From contig CM059567.1 of NCBI GenBank assembly GCA_030386875.1, positions 80,965,130 through 81,029,129 of the forward strand: DNA of 64,000 nucleotides. Reading direction: 5' to 3'. A program made the position numbers and the translations under genes. The notes under the pieces were generated by a model that saw only the letters and a list, made by a program, of their open reading frames with translations, was not told the origin of the DNA and searched no databases. Within the stretch, counting starts at the first letter, position 1. Each line of letters opens with the position of its first letter. The DNA is from Morinoia aosen. Its lineage: Eukaryota; Arthropoda; Malacostraca; Amphipoda; Talitridae. This document shows positions 35,231-46,320 of the stretch, one piece after another.

Positions 35231-35310
35231 TATGGAAGCGTTTTTATCAGGGAATGGCTTTCCGGAGATATAAAAGGAGAACAATTTAACACACAGTTCC
35301 GTGTGCATGG
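35200..35310 (+). promoter_or_regulatory. Possible core promoter (CCAAT, TATA)
   Basis: CCAATCAG (35197-35204), then TATAAAAG about 70 nt later (35269-35276), then CACAGTTCC about 25-30 nt downstream, in an arthropod-like arrangement. CTATCGTAAGA near 35328 could be a 5' splice site of a leader exon. No coding exon on this strand can be linked to it. An LTR fragment is another reading. Confidence 0.3.
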
Positions 35311-35753
35311 CACAGCGTTGATCAAGCTATCGTAAGATGGCCGATTTCAGTAGTTTATAGCGTATTTCAATTCCACAGCTGCTCTTCTGAAATTTTGAGC
35401 CATCCTTGTTTATTTCATATTAACATTTTTATTGAGTGAGCATAAAGTCTTGAAGTTGGAGGTTCATCTATGGACTTTGGCAACAGTGTTTCTGTATTTA
35501 GTTACATAAACTCTATTGTAATGTGAGCCAAGGAGGGGGGCTAGGCGCAGTGATAGCCTTCCTCCTCAAAGAGTCAGATCCACTTTGTTTGAGGCTGAGA
35601 GTGACACATTTCTCACAAATTTAACTAATTCTAACCTTTTCATTGCTTGACGATATACCGAGGTATAGTTTGTTACATTGTCATTTTTGGGATCAATTAG
35701 GGTCTTGAAGGCCGCCTGCAGTATTACGGCATCGTGCTGTTGCTTTGGTGAGG

Positions 35754-36083
35754 GTTATCGTGATGGTACTCGCACCTGCCGTTCTCTTCAGGAGTTTCAC
35801 ATGCTTATAAACAAAGCCTGATCTGGCTTCTGCTTTAAATTCCTCTTGCTGACGCATTTTTTCGTAAGTGCTATACGAAAAAGACTATTATACACAATAC
35901 TTGTGCGCGGTAGCAGAATAATTATGCAATGGTCTCTGAGAGTGATTTGATTCGTCCCAAGAAACAAGGTTTGCCCTGAAGAATTTTTTACGTTTGCTCT
36001 GATTTTCAATCTCTTTATGAGAAGTAATTCGGTATTTATTGTATGAACTTTGCTAGTGATTAATCTCAATCTTACGCTACTTT
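35754..36083. repeat. 330 bp direct repeat, copy at the 5' side of the Ty3-like element
   Basis: GTTATCGTGATGG to CTTACGCTACTTT. The same 330 bp occurs at 50868-51197 with about 1-2% mismatch and no length change. This copy joins the truncated 5' LTR through a short extra TTACGCTACT-type duplication. Confidence 0.9.
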
Positions 36084-36611
36084 ACGCTACTCTTAAGTAT
36101 TTTCTTCATGTGTCCAGCTCTCTGAACGCCGACTTATCTATTTACCCGCGCTGATGTTGCGTTTGTGCATTTACTTTAGTTAGCCCTTAAATATCATTTG
36201 TATTACATGTCGATATTCCAATGTTTCTTGTGTTATCTAGCTAAATACGACTAATATTTTAAATGCAATTTTGAGTGTTGTACCCTGTTATGCAGTAACT
36301 CACGTTTGTACGCACTATTTTTGCAATAGAAAATAAATCACTGTCTTTGTTAAAATATATCAGTGTATGTGATAGGGACTTCAAAAAGACTCAGCACTAA
36401 TCAAGTCACACCGAAAGATCAAAAGAGTTTCCTCTCTCCTTGTTGAGAGAGGCTTTAGTCTTATACGACTCTTCGCCTATTAAGGTGTTTAAGGAGCCAC
36501 TTCGGAAGGACGAACTATTTCGCATAGCTTGTCGGAAGGAAGACGCTGTCTCAGTTCGGCACTAGCAGAATTCACTTCTGTTGCCCTAGCGGTCTTATAC
36601 GGCGCAGACTG

Positions 36612-37868
36612 TACAGTGTTGCCAGATGCAGGGAAATTTCCCTGCTTTAGGGAAATTCTGGGTCCCAAAGGGAAAAAACTTTGAAAACCGTATGAAAACA
36701 GGGAAATTTTGCTATGCGGCTTCATTTTCATGTAAAATTTTATGTAAGTGATTAGCTACTTAGCATTTTGTGCTAAGCTACTTAGTATTTAATAGTTTTT
36801 AACACTTGTCGGACATGTTGGAACTTTGATACACGTATTGTACGCGTACGTACTGACTAGGAACAATCAGAGGCGCCAATGCGTCGCAACCGCGCAGCGC
36901 CAGTTCAACTTCACGCGGTTCACGCTTCACAGAGTCGCAGATCCTAATCATCACAGTTGCATTAGTCATTGTAATGATTTTAGTGAGAGGAAATTGGAGA
37001 GACGCGCTTCAGCATTACTGAAATTTTTGAAGTGAATTAACGTAATATGTAAAGCAGTGGGAATGAAACCCCACAATCAAAAGCAAGACGTTAACGTTTA
37101 ATTCATACTCAAAAGTACCTAGAGTTGTGGCAAACTGAAGTGAAATTCAAAGGGTGGCTCAGTAAAAATAAAAAGGAACAGAATATTTTTATTGTGAAGT
37201 ATGTGATGTAAATAGAGGGGAAAGCTGGCAAATTAGGTATTGAAAACCATGCGGGAAGGAAAAATACAAACAATATAGATATTAGAAAAAACAACAGGAA
37301 GTTCTTCTGATACGCACAGTGGCGGTAACGAAGAAAAAATACACGAGTACAAGAAGGTGATATTCGGCTTGTTCAATTCCTATATGAGCATAATATTCCG
37401 CATGCTATTGTTGAACATTTAGTCCCAGTTGTGAAAGTAGCTTGCCCTGATTCGGAGATTGCGAAAGGTTTCAAATGTGGTAGGACTAAGTGTATTGCAA
37501 TTGTAAAGAATGTTTAAGGAGGCGAAGTGAGCGATAATATTTATGAGCTCATGAAGAATCATTATTTATCACTGATTAATATATAAGCACAAAGCATTTG
37601 GCATTGGTGGCAAGGGTTGTTAAAAAAGATGTTGTTAAAGATCCATTTTTGACTATAATCCCACTCATTAGTGCTACAAAAACATGTTTGCATGCAAAAA
37701 TAAAAGGGCTATTCACTGAAATAGGCATACTCCATAAAAGGAATATGATTCTATGTGTGTACGTATGTATGTTTAAAGAGTCCACAAAACAGGGAAATTT
37801 CTAGTCAAAAAAGGGAAATTTTGAGACCAAAACAGGGAAATTTAGGTTGGATCATCTGGCAACCCTGC
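36612..37868 (+). mobile_element. hAT transposon relic inside the 5' LTR
   Basis: Ends CAGTGTTGCCAGATG and CATCTGGCAACCCTG are inverted and related to the ends of the hAT at 6846. The 8 bp duplication is GCAGACTG (36604-36611) and GCAGACAG (37869-37876). Subterminal copies of AGGGAAATT lie at both ends. The interior keeps traces of transposase on the plus strand: WQTEVKFKGWLSKNKKEQNIFYCEVCDV (BED-type, about 37125-37215) and EHNIPHAIVEHLVPVVK ... GRTKCIAIVKNV (about 37385-37515). The catalytic middle and C terminus are gone. Confidence 0.82.
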
Positions 37869-37876
37869 GCAGACAG

Positions 37877-38180
37877 TTGCTCGTCTTCCTAACGGTACCA
37901 CCGTAGTTCGGCACTAACAGAATTTACTTCTGTTGCCCTAGCGGACTTATTACGGCGTAGGTGGTACCCACACACACACCTCACCCTAGCGGTACCACCG
38001 TAGTTCGGCACATAACAGAATTTACTTCTGTTGCCCTAGCGGACTGAATACGGCGCAGGTGGTACCCCCACTAACCTCACCCCCACACACAACGGTACCG
38101 CCGTAGTTCGGCACTAACAGAATTTACTTCTGTTGCCCTAGCGGACTGATTACGGCGTAGGCGGTACCCACACGAACCTC
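37877..38180 (+). repeat. Three tandem units of about 100 bp in the LTR, each able to fold
   Basis: Units start at about 37893, 37990 and 38093 with CGGTACCRCCGTAGTTCGGCA and end GGCGYAGGYGGTACC. The ends of each unit are inverted (GGTACCACC...GGTGGTACC), and the middle carries CAGAATTTACTTCTG, itself partly palindromic. A diverged half unit lies upstream of the hAT insertion (36550-36610). The same array is in the 3' LTR (50474-50755). Confidence 0.85.
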
Positions 38181-38291
38181 AGGAAGGGCAGCTGCGAAGA
38201 AAAGCTAGCGCCCCGGAAAAGGTAGCTGTACAGAAGACAGCCCCTTTTCCACGAACCCTCACGTCGACCGCACGACGGTATCGACATATTC

Positions 38292-38309
38292 TGGCGCCCG
38301 AACAGGGAC
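38292..38309 (+). promoter_or_regulatory. Primer-binding site, tRNA-Lys type
   Basis: TGGCGCCCGAACAGGGAC, five bases after the LTR end. It is complementary to the 3' end of a lysine tRNA as used by many retroelements, and would prime minus-strand DNA synthesis. Confidence 0.9.
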
Positions 38310-38392
38310 CCAGAAGCTTTGCGCGACTACCAACGTTGTCTGGGATTTCTGGGTTCTAATCAACTACGCGGACACCGCATCACTTAAACAAG

Positions 38393-40420
38393 ATGAACCT
38401 CGTCGCTCAAGCTCGAGAATACGTCGAAGCCCTCGGCCTCACTCCCACCGATGCGGAGTACCGGGAAGAATTTACCAGCCGCCTGAGGCATTTGGAAGAA
38501 GCCGCAGAACGAGCAGCGGAACGAGAAGAACGAGCAGCGGAACGAGAAGCCGCAGAACGAGCAGCGGAACGAGAAGCAGCACAACGAGACCACGAGCTCA
38601 GACTCCGACAACTCGATGCTCAAATCGCTCCCCAAAATGCTAGAGTGAAGTTACCTCCACCGGCTCCATTCGATCCCACGAAAGAAAGGATGGACGAATT
38701 CTTGCAACGCTTCTGCACTCACACCACAGCGATGGGATTTACTGAAGTCGATGCTGTTGTCTTGCTCCATAATTTGATCACACCGAAGGAACGTCGACTC
38801 ATCGATACCCTGCCCGCAGCAGATCGCTTCAAGCTTCCTGAAATTAAATTGCTCCTACTAGATGCGCATAAAGTTACTCCGGCAAAACTACGTGCCAACT
38901 ACTACGAATTGAAGCCAGAAGAAGGCGACAATATGTTACGTTACCTACGGCGACTCGAACAATCCTTTGACGCTTGGTTAAAAGGATGCAACATCGAAGC
39001 CAACTACAAGACTCTTCGTGACTTCCTTATTGTTGACCGAGCTTATTCAAGCTTTCCGCCCTTCCTCGCTACTCAATTGCGTGACAGGGGTGGTAACACA
39101 GTCGCAAGCCTAGGAGAGCAAGGTGATAGCTTCTTACAAGCAAGACCTCATACATCGCTCCATCAGCTTTGTAAGGGTCGCACACTGACATCAACGACGG
39201 ATGCGGGCCCTCCAGCACTCAAAGCATCAGTAGCACCAGAGCGACGCTCGACATTTCCTGTCCGAGCCCCGAGCACTCCAGCAAGATCACCCAACTCCAG
39301 CAACAACTCTCGAGGAACGCCGCCAAGGACTTCTAGCACACGTGGTGGTCCCACCAGCTCAGGATCGGTCAACACTCCGCAGCGCAAACAACGAGGACCT
39401 TACAATGGATTTTACTGTACTTTCCATGGCCCCAACCGATCGCATTCCAGTGACGAGTGCCGCCAATTGCAGAGGAGGCAAGGTGATGGTCACAGTAATG
39501 GAGCAGCCCATGCAAGCCCACCTATCTCCAGTACTACCGCTCGAGTAAACAATCTAGCAACGCATGAAGAAGCAGATGAATACGACGATATTCCCCCAGT
39601 CGCATGCAATCACATCGCCTCGAACAAGCTGATCGAATTGGGACAGCTGAAAACATGCTCTGGCACCGTGAACCAACAACCCGTTCAAGTACTACTCGAT
39701 GGAGGAGCAACGGCGGTCTTCGTCAAGAAGGCTCTCGTCCCAGCTGACGCCATTTTGAAGAAGGAAATTACCGTACGGCTGGCCAACAATCACTCTTTCG
39801 AAGCGCCTCTGGCCCGGGTCTCTCTCGTGTGCCCCTATTACCACGGAGAGGTGACAGCCGTAGCCATGGAAGAGCTCTCCCACGATGTCATTCTCGGCCG
39901 AGTTCCCGGAACCACCTCCTTCGAAGAACAGATGACCGACTATGAAGAGCAACCAGTTGCTGCAGAAGTCTCTCACGTTGTCACAAGGGCAGCAGCAAAA
40001 GCGATCGAAGATCCCACTGCCGCGCCAAGCACTGTCGATATATTGCAACACAACAAAGAAGACTTCAAGAAATTACAGCGGGAGTGCAAAACATTGCAGC
40101 TTTTATTTAAGAAAGTTGACACTGGCAAAGAAGAAACGCACAAGGATGGCAGAGTCATTACCTTTGAACTCCATGACGGCATTCTCCATCGGAAAACGTT
40201 ACGAGACGGTCAGGAAACTCATCAACTTGTAGCACCTGCAAGCGTGCGCCCACAAATCTTGGAAATGGCTCATGACAATCCACTTGCTGGCCATTATTCC
40301 CAAAAGAAGACTCAGGCTCGACTAGAACGCGATTTTTATTGGCCGTCCCTAGCAAAAGATGTGGTCCAGTACTGTCACTCCTGCCATACCTGCCAGACGC
40401 ACGCTCCATCTCGACCATGA
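38393..40420 (+). pseudogene. Gag, protease and integrase zinc domain of the Ty3-like element
   Basis: 675 codons from the ATG at 38393. Residues about 25-75 are a Glu/Arg/Ala coiled coil (repeats of AAEREE/AAEREA). Residues 85-225 resemble a Ty3-type capsid (PFDPTKERMDEFLQRF ... LRANYYELKPEEGDNMLRYLRRLEQSFD). A Pro/Ser/Thr-rich basic stretch and YCTFHGPNRSHSSDEC (knuckle-like) follow. Protease is near residue 430 with LLDGGATAVFV (DGGA where DSGA or DTGA is usual). The end is the integrase HHCC zinc domain (AHDNPLAGHYSQKKTQ ... FYWPSLAKDV..YCHSCHTCQ). The TGA at 40418 is in frame with the integrase core, so it is a nonsense change, not a gag/pol boundary. Confidence 0.88.
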
Positions 40421-41809
40421 AAGGCACCTATCTCAACCCCACCGATCACCACTCCATTCTCCGCGCTCAGTGTTGATTTGGTAGGCCCATTACAACCAGC
40501 TTCGGCACGTGGCCACCGATACATTCTCACCGTGGTGGACCAAGCAACTCGGTACGCAGACGCAGCCCCGCTCAGACATATAGATGCAGAAACAGTCGCC
40601 CAGGAGCTACTCGAAATCTGCAGCAGAGTTGGTTTCCCTCACACGCTAACAAGCGACAACGGCACTCAGTTCACAGCTGCAACCTTCGAAGCTTTCATGA
40701 AACTCGTCTGTATCCAGCACCGATTGACGCCATTATACCATGCCCAACCGAACGGCATAGTCGAACGCTTGAATGGTACGCTCAAAGTCATGTTGCGGAA
40801 GTTAGCCGTAGAACAGCCGCGAGATTGGGACCTGTATCTGCCTTCACTCCTTTTTGCTTATCGAGACGCTCCTCAGGCCTCAACCGGGTATTCTCCTTTC
40901 GAACTCATCTACGGCCATCGCGTCCGTGGACCTTTAACCGTGCTCAAGGAATGCTGGACCGATGGTAGCTTGCAAGACGACACGAGCACTGCTCAGTATT
41001 TGATGGAAATGAAGCACCGATTGAAAGAAACATGTAAAATCGCTCGCGAGAACCTAAACAGGAGCCAAGAGAAAAGCGCCAAGTTCTTCAACAGACGTAC
41101 CAAGATGCGAACTCTAAAGCAAGGAGATAAAGTCCTCGTATTTCTGCCCGATTCTCGAAAGAAGCTACTTATGACTTGGAAAGGTCCCTATACAGTGAAA
41201 TCACGCCTGGGAACCTATACCTATACATTGGACGTGGATGGAAACAACAAAGTCTATCACATCAACCTCCTTCGCCAGTACCACGACCGGGAGCAGCAAA
41301 GTTCCGCCTCACCAAGCGAGAAAGATCGCGAGGAGGACGACGAGAGAGTAGAGGAAGCATTTGCAGCGGTTGGTCTCGCCCTAGAACCTACCTGCGAAGA
41401 AGAAGAACTCGACCGGAAAGAACCAGAGATACCGTCACCCGTCGGAGAAACCATTGAAGACTGTCTCATCTCCTCTACGTTGACTACAACACAACACTCA
41501 GAACTCCAGGAACTTCTTGAAGAATATCGCGATCTTTTCACAGATACTCCCGGAAGAACCAGCACGGCAGTTCATGAAATAAAATTGAAGGATCCTTCCA
41601 GTTTTCGACTTCAACATTCGTATCCACTTCCCTTAGCGCTGGAGCCTGAACTGCGGTCAAGTTTAGAGAAGTGGATGATGATTGGAATCGTGACGCCATC
41701 CACATCACCTTCCTATTCACCGCTCCTTGCTGTCCGGAAGAAAGACGGAACCCACCGATTTTGTCTGGACTGCAGGCACCTCAACAGCCAGACAGTATTC
41801 GATGCCTAG
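40421..41809 (+). pseudogene. Integrase core, GPY/F domain and N-terminal RT of the Ty3-like element
   Basis: Same frame as the preceding ORF. The catalytic triad is visible: LTVVDQATRYADA (Asp), TSDNGTQFTAATFEAF (Asp) and QPNGIVERLNGTLK (Glu). LLFAYRDAPQASTGYSPFELIYG is followed by the GPY/F module (LMTWKGPYTVKSRLGTYTY ... VYHINLLRQYH). Without a break the chain then enters RT: ELLEEYRDLFTDTPGRTSTA, VHEIKLKD, LEKWMMIGIVTPSTSPSYSPLLAVRKKDG, FCLDCRHLNSQT. This physical fusion proves that integrase lies before RT. It ends at a TAG (41807), after which RT continues in frame with PIADTTAIFTNLAGKTIFSKMDL. Confidence 0.9.
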
Positions 41810-42854
41810 CCGATAGCAGACACCACTGCTATTTTCACCAATTTAGCGGGCAAAACAATATTCAGCAAAATGGATCTGACCAGTGGATATTGGCAAGTAC
41901 CTCTACACCCTGAGTCCCGCCTTCAAAACTTGGTCTGGCTTCTATGAATTCAACGTACTGCCTTTCGGCCTAGCAAATGTTCCAGCCACTTTTTCCCGCC
42001 TTATACGTCAAGTCACTGCAGGACTGCAAGACACCGAGGTCTACATGGACGACATCTTAATCGCCTCGACAACCTGGGAAGATCATTGCACAGCATTAGC
42101 TGAACTGTTCGAAGCTCTCTCTCGACATGGCCTTAAGGCGAAGCCGTCCAAATGCGAATTCGGATTTGACAGCCTCCAGTATTTGGGTCATCAACTGAGC
42201 AGTTTTCAGATCCAGCCTCTGGAGAACCGAGTCGAAGCCTTGAAATCGGCTCCACTCCCAAAAACCAAACGGGAGCTCCGAAGTTTTCTCGGTACAGTTG
42301 GGTACTACCAACAGTACATTCCTAACTACTCTCAACTGACATCTAAACTCCATGATTTCCTAAAGAAGAACTCCCCAGAACAAATACCTTGGACCGATAC
42401 AACAGAAGATCTGTTCGAAAGTTTGAAGACAGCGTTAGTCAAGAGACCGGTCTTACAATTACCAGACCCCAGATGTCCTTTCATTCTGAGGACAGATGCC
42501 TCCCAAACTGGGCTTGGAGCAGCTCTCCTCCAGCCAAGCAAACGAGACTTCCGTCACTACGCGCCGGTAGCATATGCTTCACGTCGACTGAGAGGAGCAG
42601 AAATAAACTATTCTACCATTGAAAAAGAAGCGTTAAGCATCTACTGGGCTCTACAGAAGTTTGAGGTCTACCTGTATGGACGAGAATTTGTGTTACAAAC
42701 CGACCATCGACCGCTTCTTTATTTGCAACAGGCAGACAAGTTGAACCCCCGATTGAAACGCTGGGCTTTGTATTTCAGCCTTTTCAGGTTCCGAGCAGAA
42801 CACCTTCCGGGAGTCGACAACCACCTTGCAGATTTCCTGTCTCGGCTATCGTAG
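41810..42854 (+). pseudogene. RT palm and RNase H of the Ty3-like element
   Basis: After the TAG the frame gives FSKMDLTSGYWQVPLHPES. A one-base frameshift near 41910 moves to the frame holding TWSGFYEFNVLPFGLANVPATFSRLI, the active site VYMDDILIAS, KPSKCEFG, YLGHQLS and LRSFLGTVGYYQQYIPNYS. RNase H follows, with FILRTDASQTGLGAALLQ (Asp), INYSTIEKEALSIYWAL (Glu) and LQTDHRPLLYL (Asp). The ORF ends HLADFLSRLS with a natural stop 22 bases before the 3' LTR. The polypurine tract is poor (GTAGCAGAGA, then C-rich). Confidence 0.9.
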
Positions 42855-44730
42855 CAGAGACACCCTCCCCCGGGCGTGTCAGGCCGCACAGGGGTTGTCG
42901 AGCCTTTTTGTGTTAGTTACCCATAATCTTAAGTATTTTCTTCATGTGTCCAGCTCTCTGAACGCCGACTTATCTATTTCCCCGCGCTGATGTTGCGTTT
43001 GTGCATTTACTTTAGTTAGCCCTTAAATATCATTTGTATTACATGTTGATATTCAATGTTTCTTGTGTTATCTAGCTAAATGCGACTAATATTTTAAATG
43101 CAATTTTGAGTGTTGTACCCTGTCATGCAGTAGCTCACGTCTGTAGGCACTATTTTTGCAATAGAAAATAAATCACTGTCTTTGTTAAAATATATCAGTG
43201 TATGTGATAGGGACTTCAAAAACATTCAGCATTAAACAAGTATTACCTTAAGGAAAAAAAAGTTACCTTCCTCCTTGTTGACAGATGCTTTATTCTTATA
43301 CGACACTTCGCCTTATAAGGGGTTTAAGGAGGCACTTCGGAAGTACGAAGTATTTCGCATAGTTTGTCGATAGGAAGACGCTGTCGCAGTTCGGCCTTAA
43401 CATAATTGACTTCTGTTGCCCTAGCGGTCTCATACGGCGCAGACAGTTGCTCGTCTTCCTAAAGGCCCGTCTACACTATCAAACACCTCGTCAATCACGA
43501 ACACACCAAAACGCGAACAAAAACACAAACTTTTCCGAATCGTGTCCAGACGTCCAGACTATACGCTTTCAGCGAAGAGAAGTTGTTCGCGAGCAACATG
43601 TAAACAAACAATACTGCTTCCTAAGTAAGTTTTGTTTAATTGATGTATATAATTGGTAAATTTAATTTTTTGAGAGTTAGTAAACATAATTTATCTGTGT
43701 GGACATGCGTGAACAGAAAATATTAGGAATCGCTGATATATTGTGAGAATATTTCGAATACTATCAGTGTGAGAGTGGTAAGACGGGATCAGCTGATGTC
43801 CTTGATCTTTTTCAATGCTCTTCATGAAGTTTAAATTTTTGGACTTGAGCTTAAAACTTTAAAATATGCTCCTACTCTGCCTAAAAAATATTTTTTATTT
43901 ACTTTTTGTGACCAAAATTTTCTATAAGAGGTGAAAAATGCTCATACTTTTCATTTGGTCATAAAATATTCCTACAATATTTGAAGTAATTTACCAAAGT
44001 TATTTAATATTTTTCTGTTTAATTAAGCCAACAATTTATTTCAAAAATTTAAAATTTAGTATATGCATTTTATTGGTGTCGTAAACTATATGCAGTATCT
44101 TTACTTTCTGTGCACATTTTTGAAACATCCATTACTCAATCAAGCATACCAGAATGTATTTCCACTATTGCACAATAAATTTTTGTGTGCTTTTCTGTGA
44201 TATTATTCTGAGAACATTGTTAACACCTAGATCTCTTATAACTATTAAACATATCTAAGAAATAGTTCTAAGGGAAGAATCTGAGAACTCAAAGCTGAAT
44301 GTCAAGCAGACCATATTTATATTGAAGTTTTTTTTGCTTGTTAAGGACCATATTTTTTTAGTTCATAATCATTTATGTCAGCACCTGCTCACTTACATAT
44401 TTCATGAAAAGTATGACTGTGGAATGTAAGTTATCCATGTGTATAATTTTGTGTATAAAATCTGTATAAAAATACAATCCATGTATGAAAATATATATTG
44501 AAATATTATACGTATATAAAAAACAAAAGTATAATAATTATTCTGAATTATTGTTGGACATCTCATGTTGATTATAAATAATTTGCTCCTATTCAGGACC
44601 TCCTAACAATTATATTCCACAAATTTGGATGCTAGCACATAATCATTTAAATGTGTTCCTTATGTATGGATTATTTTTTTACAGGTGGCTGCCATGAGGT
44701 CATTCATGCACTTCTCTACAGTATTTTACA

Positions 44731-44811
44731 AGAATATCAAAGCAGTCGCTCTCTATCATACCTGAAGCTTGTGAGGCCATCTATACTCTACTTAAGGATG
44801 AAAGCATGAAG
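44731..44811 (+). pseudogene. Harbinger transposase exon fragment
   Basis: Translates RISKQSLSIIPEACEAIYTLLKDESMK and ends at a donor AAG|GTATGC. Animal Harbinger nucleases have a similar stretch (ST.S.IIPE.CEAIY..LK.EY.K.P) just before the catalytic domain. No following DDE exon (expected around a GAIDGKH motif) was found in the element, so the gene is probably deleted or decayed. Identification is from memory of the family pattern. Confidence 0.55.
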
Positions 44812-46197
44812 GTATGCATCCCATTGCAGTGTTGGGTTCAAATATTACTTTGCAATGAGTATTGTAATGTTCCTCAAATAGAAAACTAATTTCTCTGGAA
44901 TATTGAAGTCATTGTGAAATTTGCAGTAGGTTGAAATCTCTTGAAATATGGTAATGAAATGAGTTAAGTGACCCACGTATCATCATAAATACGGTATTGA
45001 CTTGGTACAATAGCAGAGCTGAGCACTATGTTTTTGGAACACTGTCTGGTCTTGGGGTGCTACTTAAATTGATGAACTCGCGCACAAAAAAGTAGTGGTG
45101 TGCAAAGTACATATATATATTTCAATTGTTCTCATAGTTGATTGTAACCTATTACAATTAGAACTACTTTGACAATTACAATTAGAACTACTTTACTCTT
45201 CTCTAGAGATTGCATGCTACTTTAGCATCACTATGACGGAGTGAGAAGAGGGCTGGCAGCAGCGGTGGGCGCTGCGGTTTCCTTGGGCTGGCGGCAGCGG
45301 TGGGCGCTGCAACTGAGCTGCTCCGCGATGTGGTGCTGCAGTGCCGCTTTCATCTGTGGAGGCTAGACTGCTGCTGCTTCCTAGAGCTGTTATGAACTAT
45401 GGACTGCCTCAACTACCTACATTGGCATTGCACAAATAGCGTCCCCGTGAACTTCCTGTGGACGACTGCAGCGGTACCAGAGACTTCAGAACGATTTTGC
45501 TTTTGAGGTGGGTCAAAGTAACATGAAGCGCTGGGTTCGGTCGACCTTTTTTGAGAATTTCTTATCAAAAATGTTAATCCTCCATTCCATCCCTTTCCAT
45601 AATTTCTGTGTTGGTTGGATTGGAGTTTGAGGTCTTCAATGATAAGGGATTAGGTTTTATGTACACATGCTAGTATGCCAAGAATGATCATTTTAAACAT
45701 TTTCTGGTATTCAAACTACTCTAATTATCGTAATAATATTTTGATTTAGGTAAGCTATAGCTCTATCTACAAGGAATTTTGCTAAGTAAACGCTGCTATA
45801 ATATCGCCAATGTTTTAATTTATGAACAGCTAAATTATTGCATTTCTTGAATTATAAACTTAACTTCTCTCCGCTTGACATAATTCATTTCCTTGGGACC
45901 TTGTTTGACGTTAATATTTCTTCACAGCCCGAGCTCGACCCTCCTATTCGTTTGTGCTCGTGGGCCAGCCGTGGTCCTGTCCTGCGCTGCCAAACCTTCC
46001 TGGTTTGGTTTTCCACGACTGGCGAGGGGCATTTGCGCTTCTGGTGTAAATGATTCATGACTTGACAATAATATCAAATTATAATGCATTGGTGTCTAAA
46101 TACCTTCCTTCACCGACCATCATATCATCATGCACTTTATGATTATCATATATATATAAATTATCATATATTTTTTCAAATACTTTATGATTATCAT
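44812..46197. other. Non-coding interior of the Harbinger-like element with a GC-rich patch
   Basis: 45230-45490 is GC-rich and holds a 43 bp direct repeat of GGCWGGCRGCAGCGGTGGGC with CGCTGC. Elsewhere AT-rich. No gene recognised. Confidence 0.4.
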
Positions 46198-46320
46198 CAG
46201 GATACAATGACGGTTACCCGGTCAAGTCTGTACCAATTTCCGACACCTGGGTAGGGTGTATCTGAGTTCTCTCCTTCCCCAACGGGGAGAAATCACTGCA
46301 TGGCGCTGGGATTAAAAAAA
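46198..46320 (-). mobile_element. SINE body fragment (second copy)
   Basis: ACAATGACGGTTACCCGGTC, CCAATTTCCGACACC and CCCCAACGGGGAGAAATC align with the body of the SINE at 24413-24604 in the same orientation. The tRNA-like head is missing or unrecognisable. Confidence 0.75.

Larger units (their letters stand above)
36091..38286 (+). repeat. 5' LTR (5' end missing, interrupted by a hAT relic)
   Basis: Homologous to the 3' LTR from TCTTAAGTATTTTC onward (36091 matches 42927). It lacks the terminal 50 bp that begin TGTCAGGCC. It resumes after the hAT insertion at 37877 and ends ATCGACA at 38286, five bases before the primer-binding site. The upstream part differs from the 3' LTR at many positions, whereas the downstream part (37877-38286) is almost identical to 50474-50867. 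Confidence 0.88.

Noticed and set aside
38384-38635. Minus-strand Cys/Phe/Ser repeat ORF
   Set aside because: Shadow of the Glu/Arg/Ala coiled coil in gag.
40418-40420. In-frame TGA as a possible programmed readthrough site between gag and pol
   Set aside because: It lies inside integrase, between the HHCC domain and the catalytic core, not at a gag/pol boundary. A second stop and a frameshift downstream show ordinary decay.
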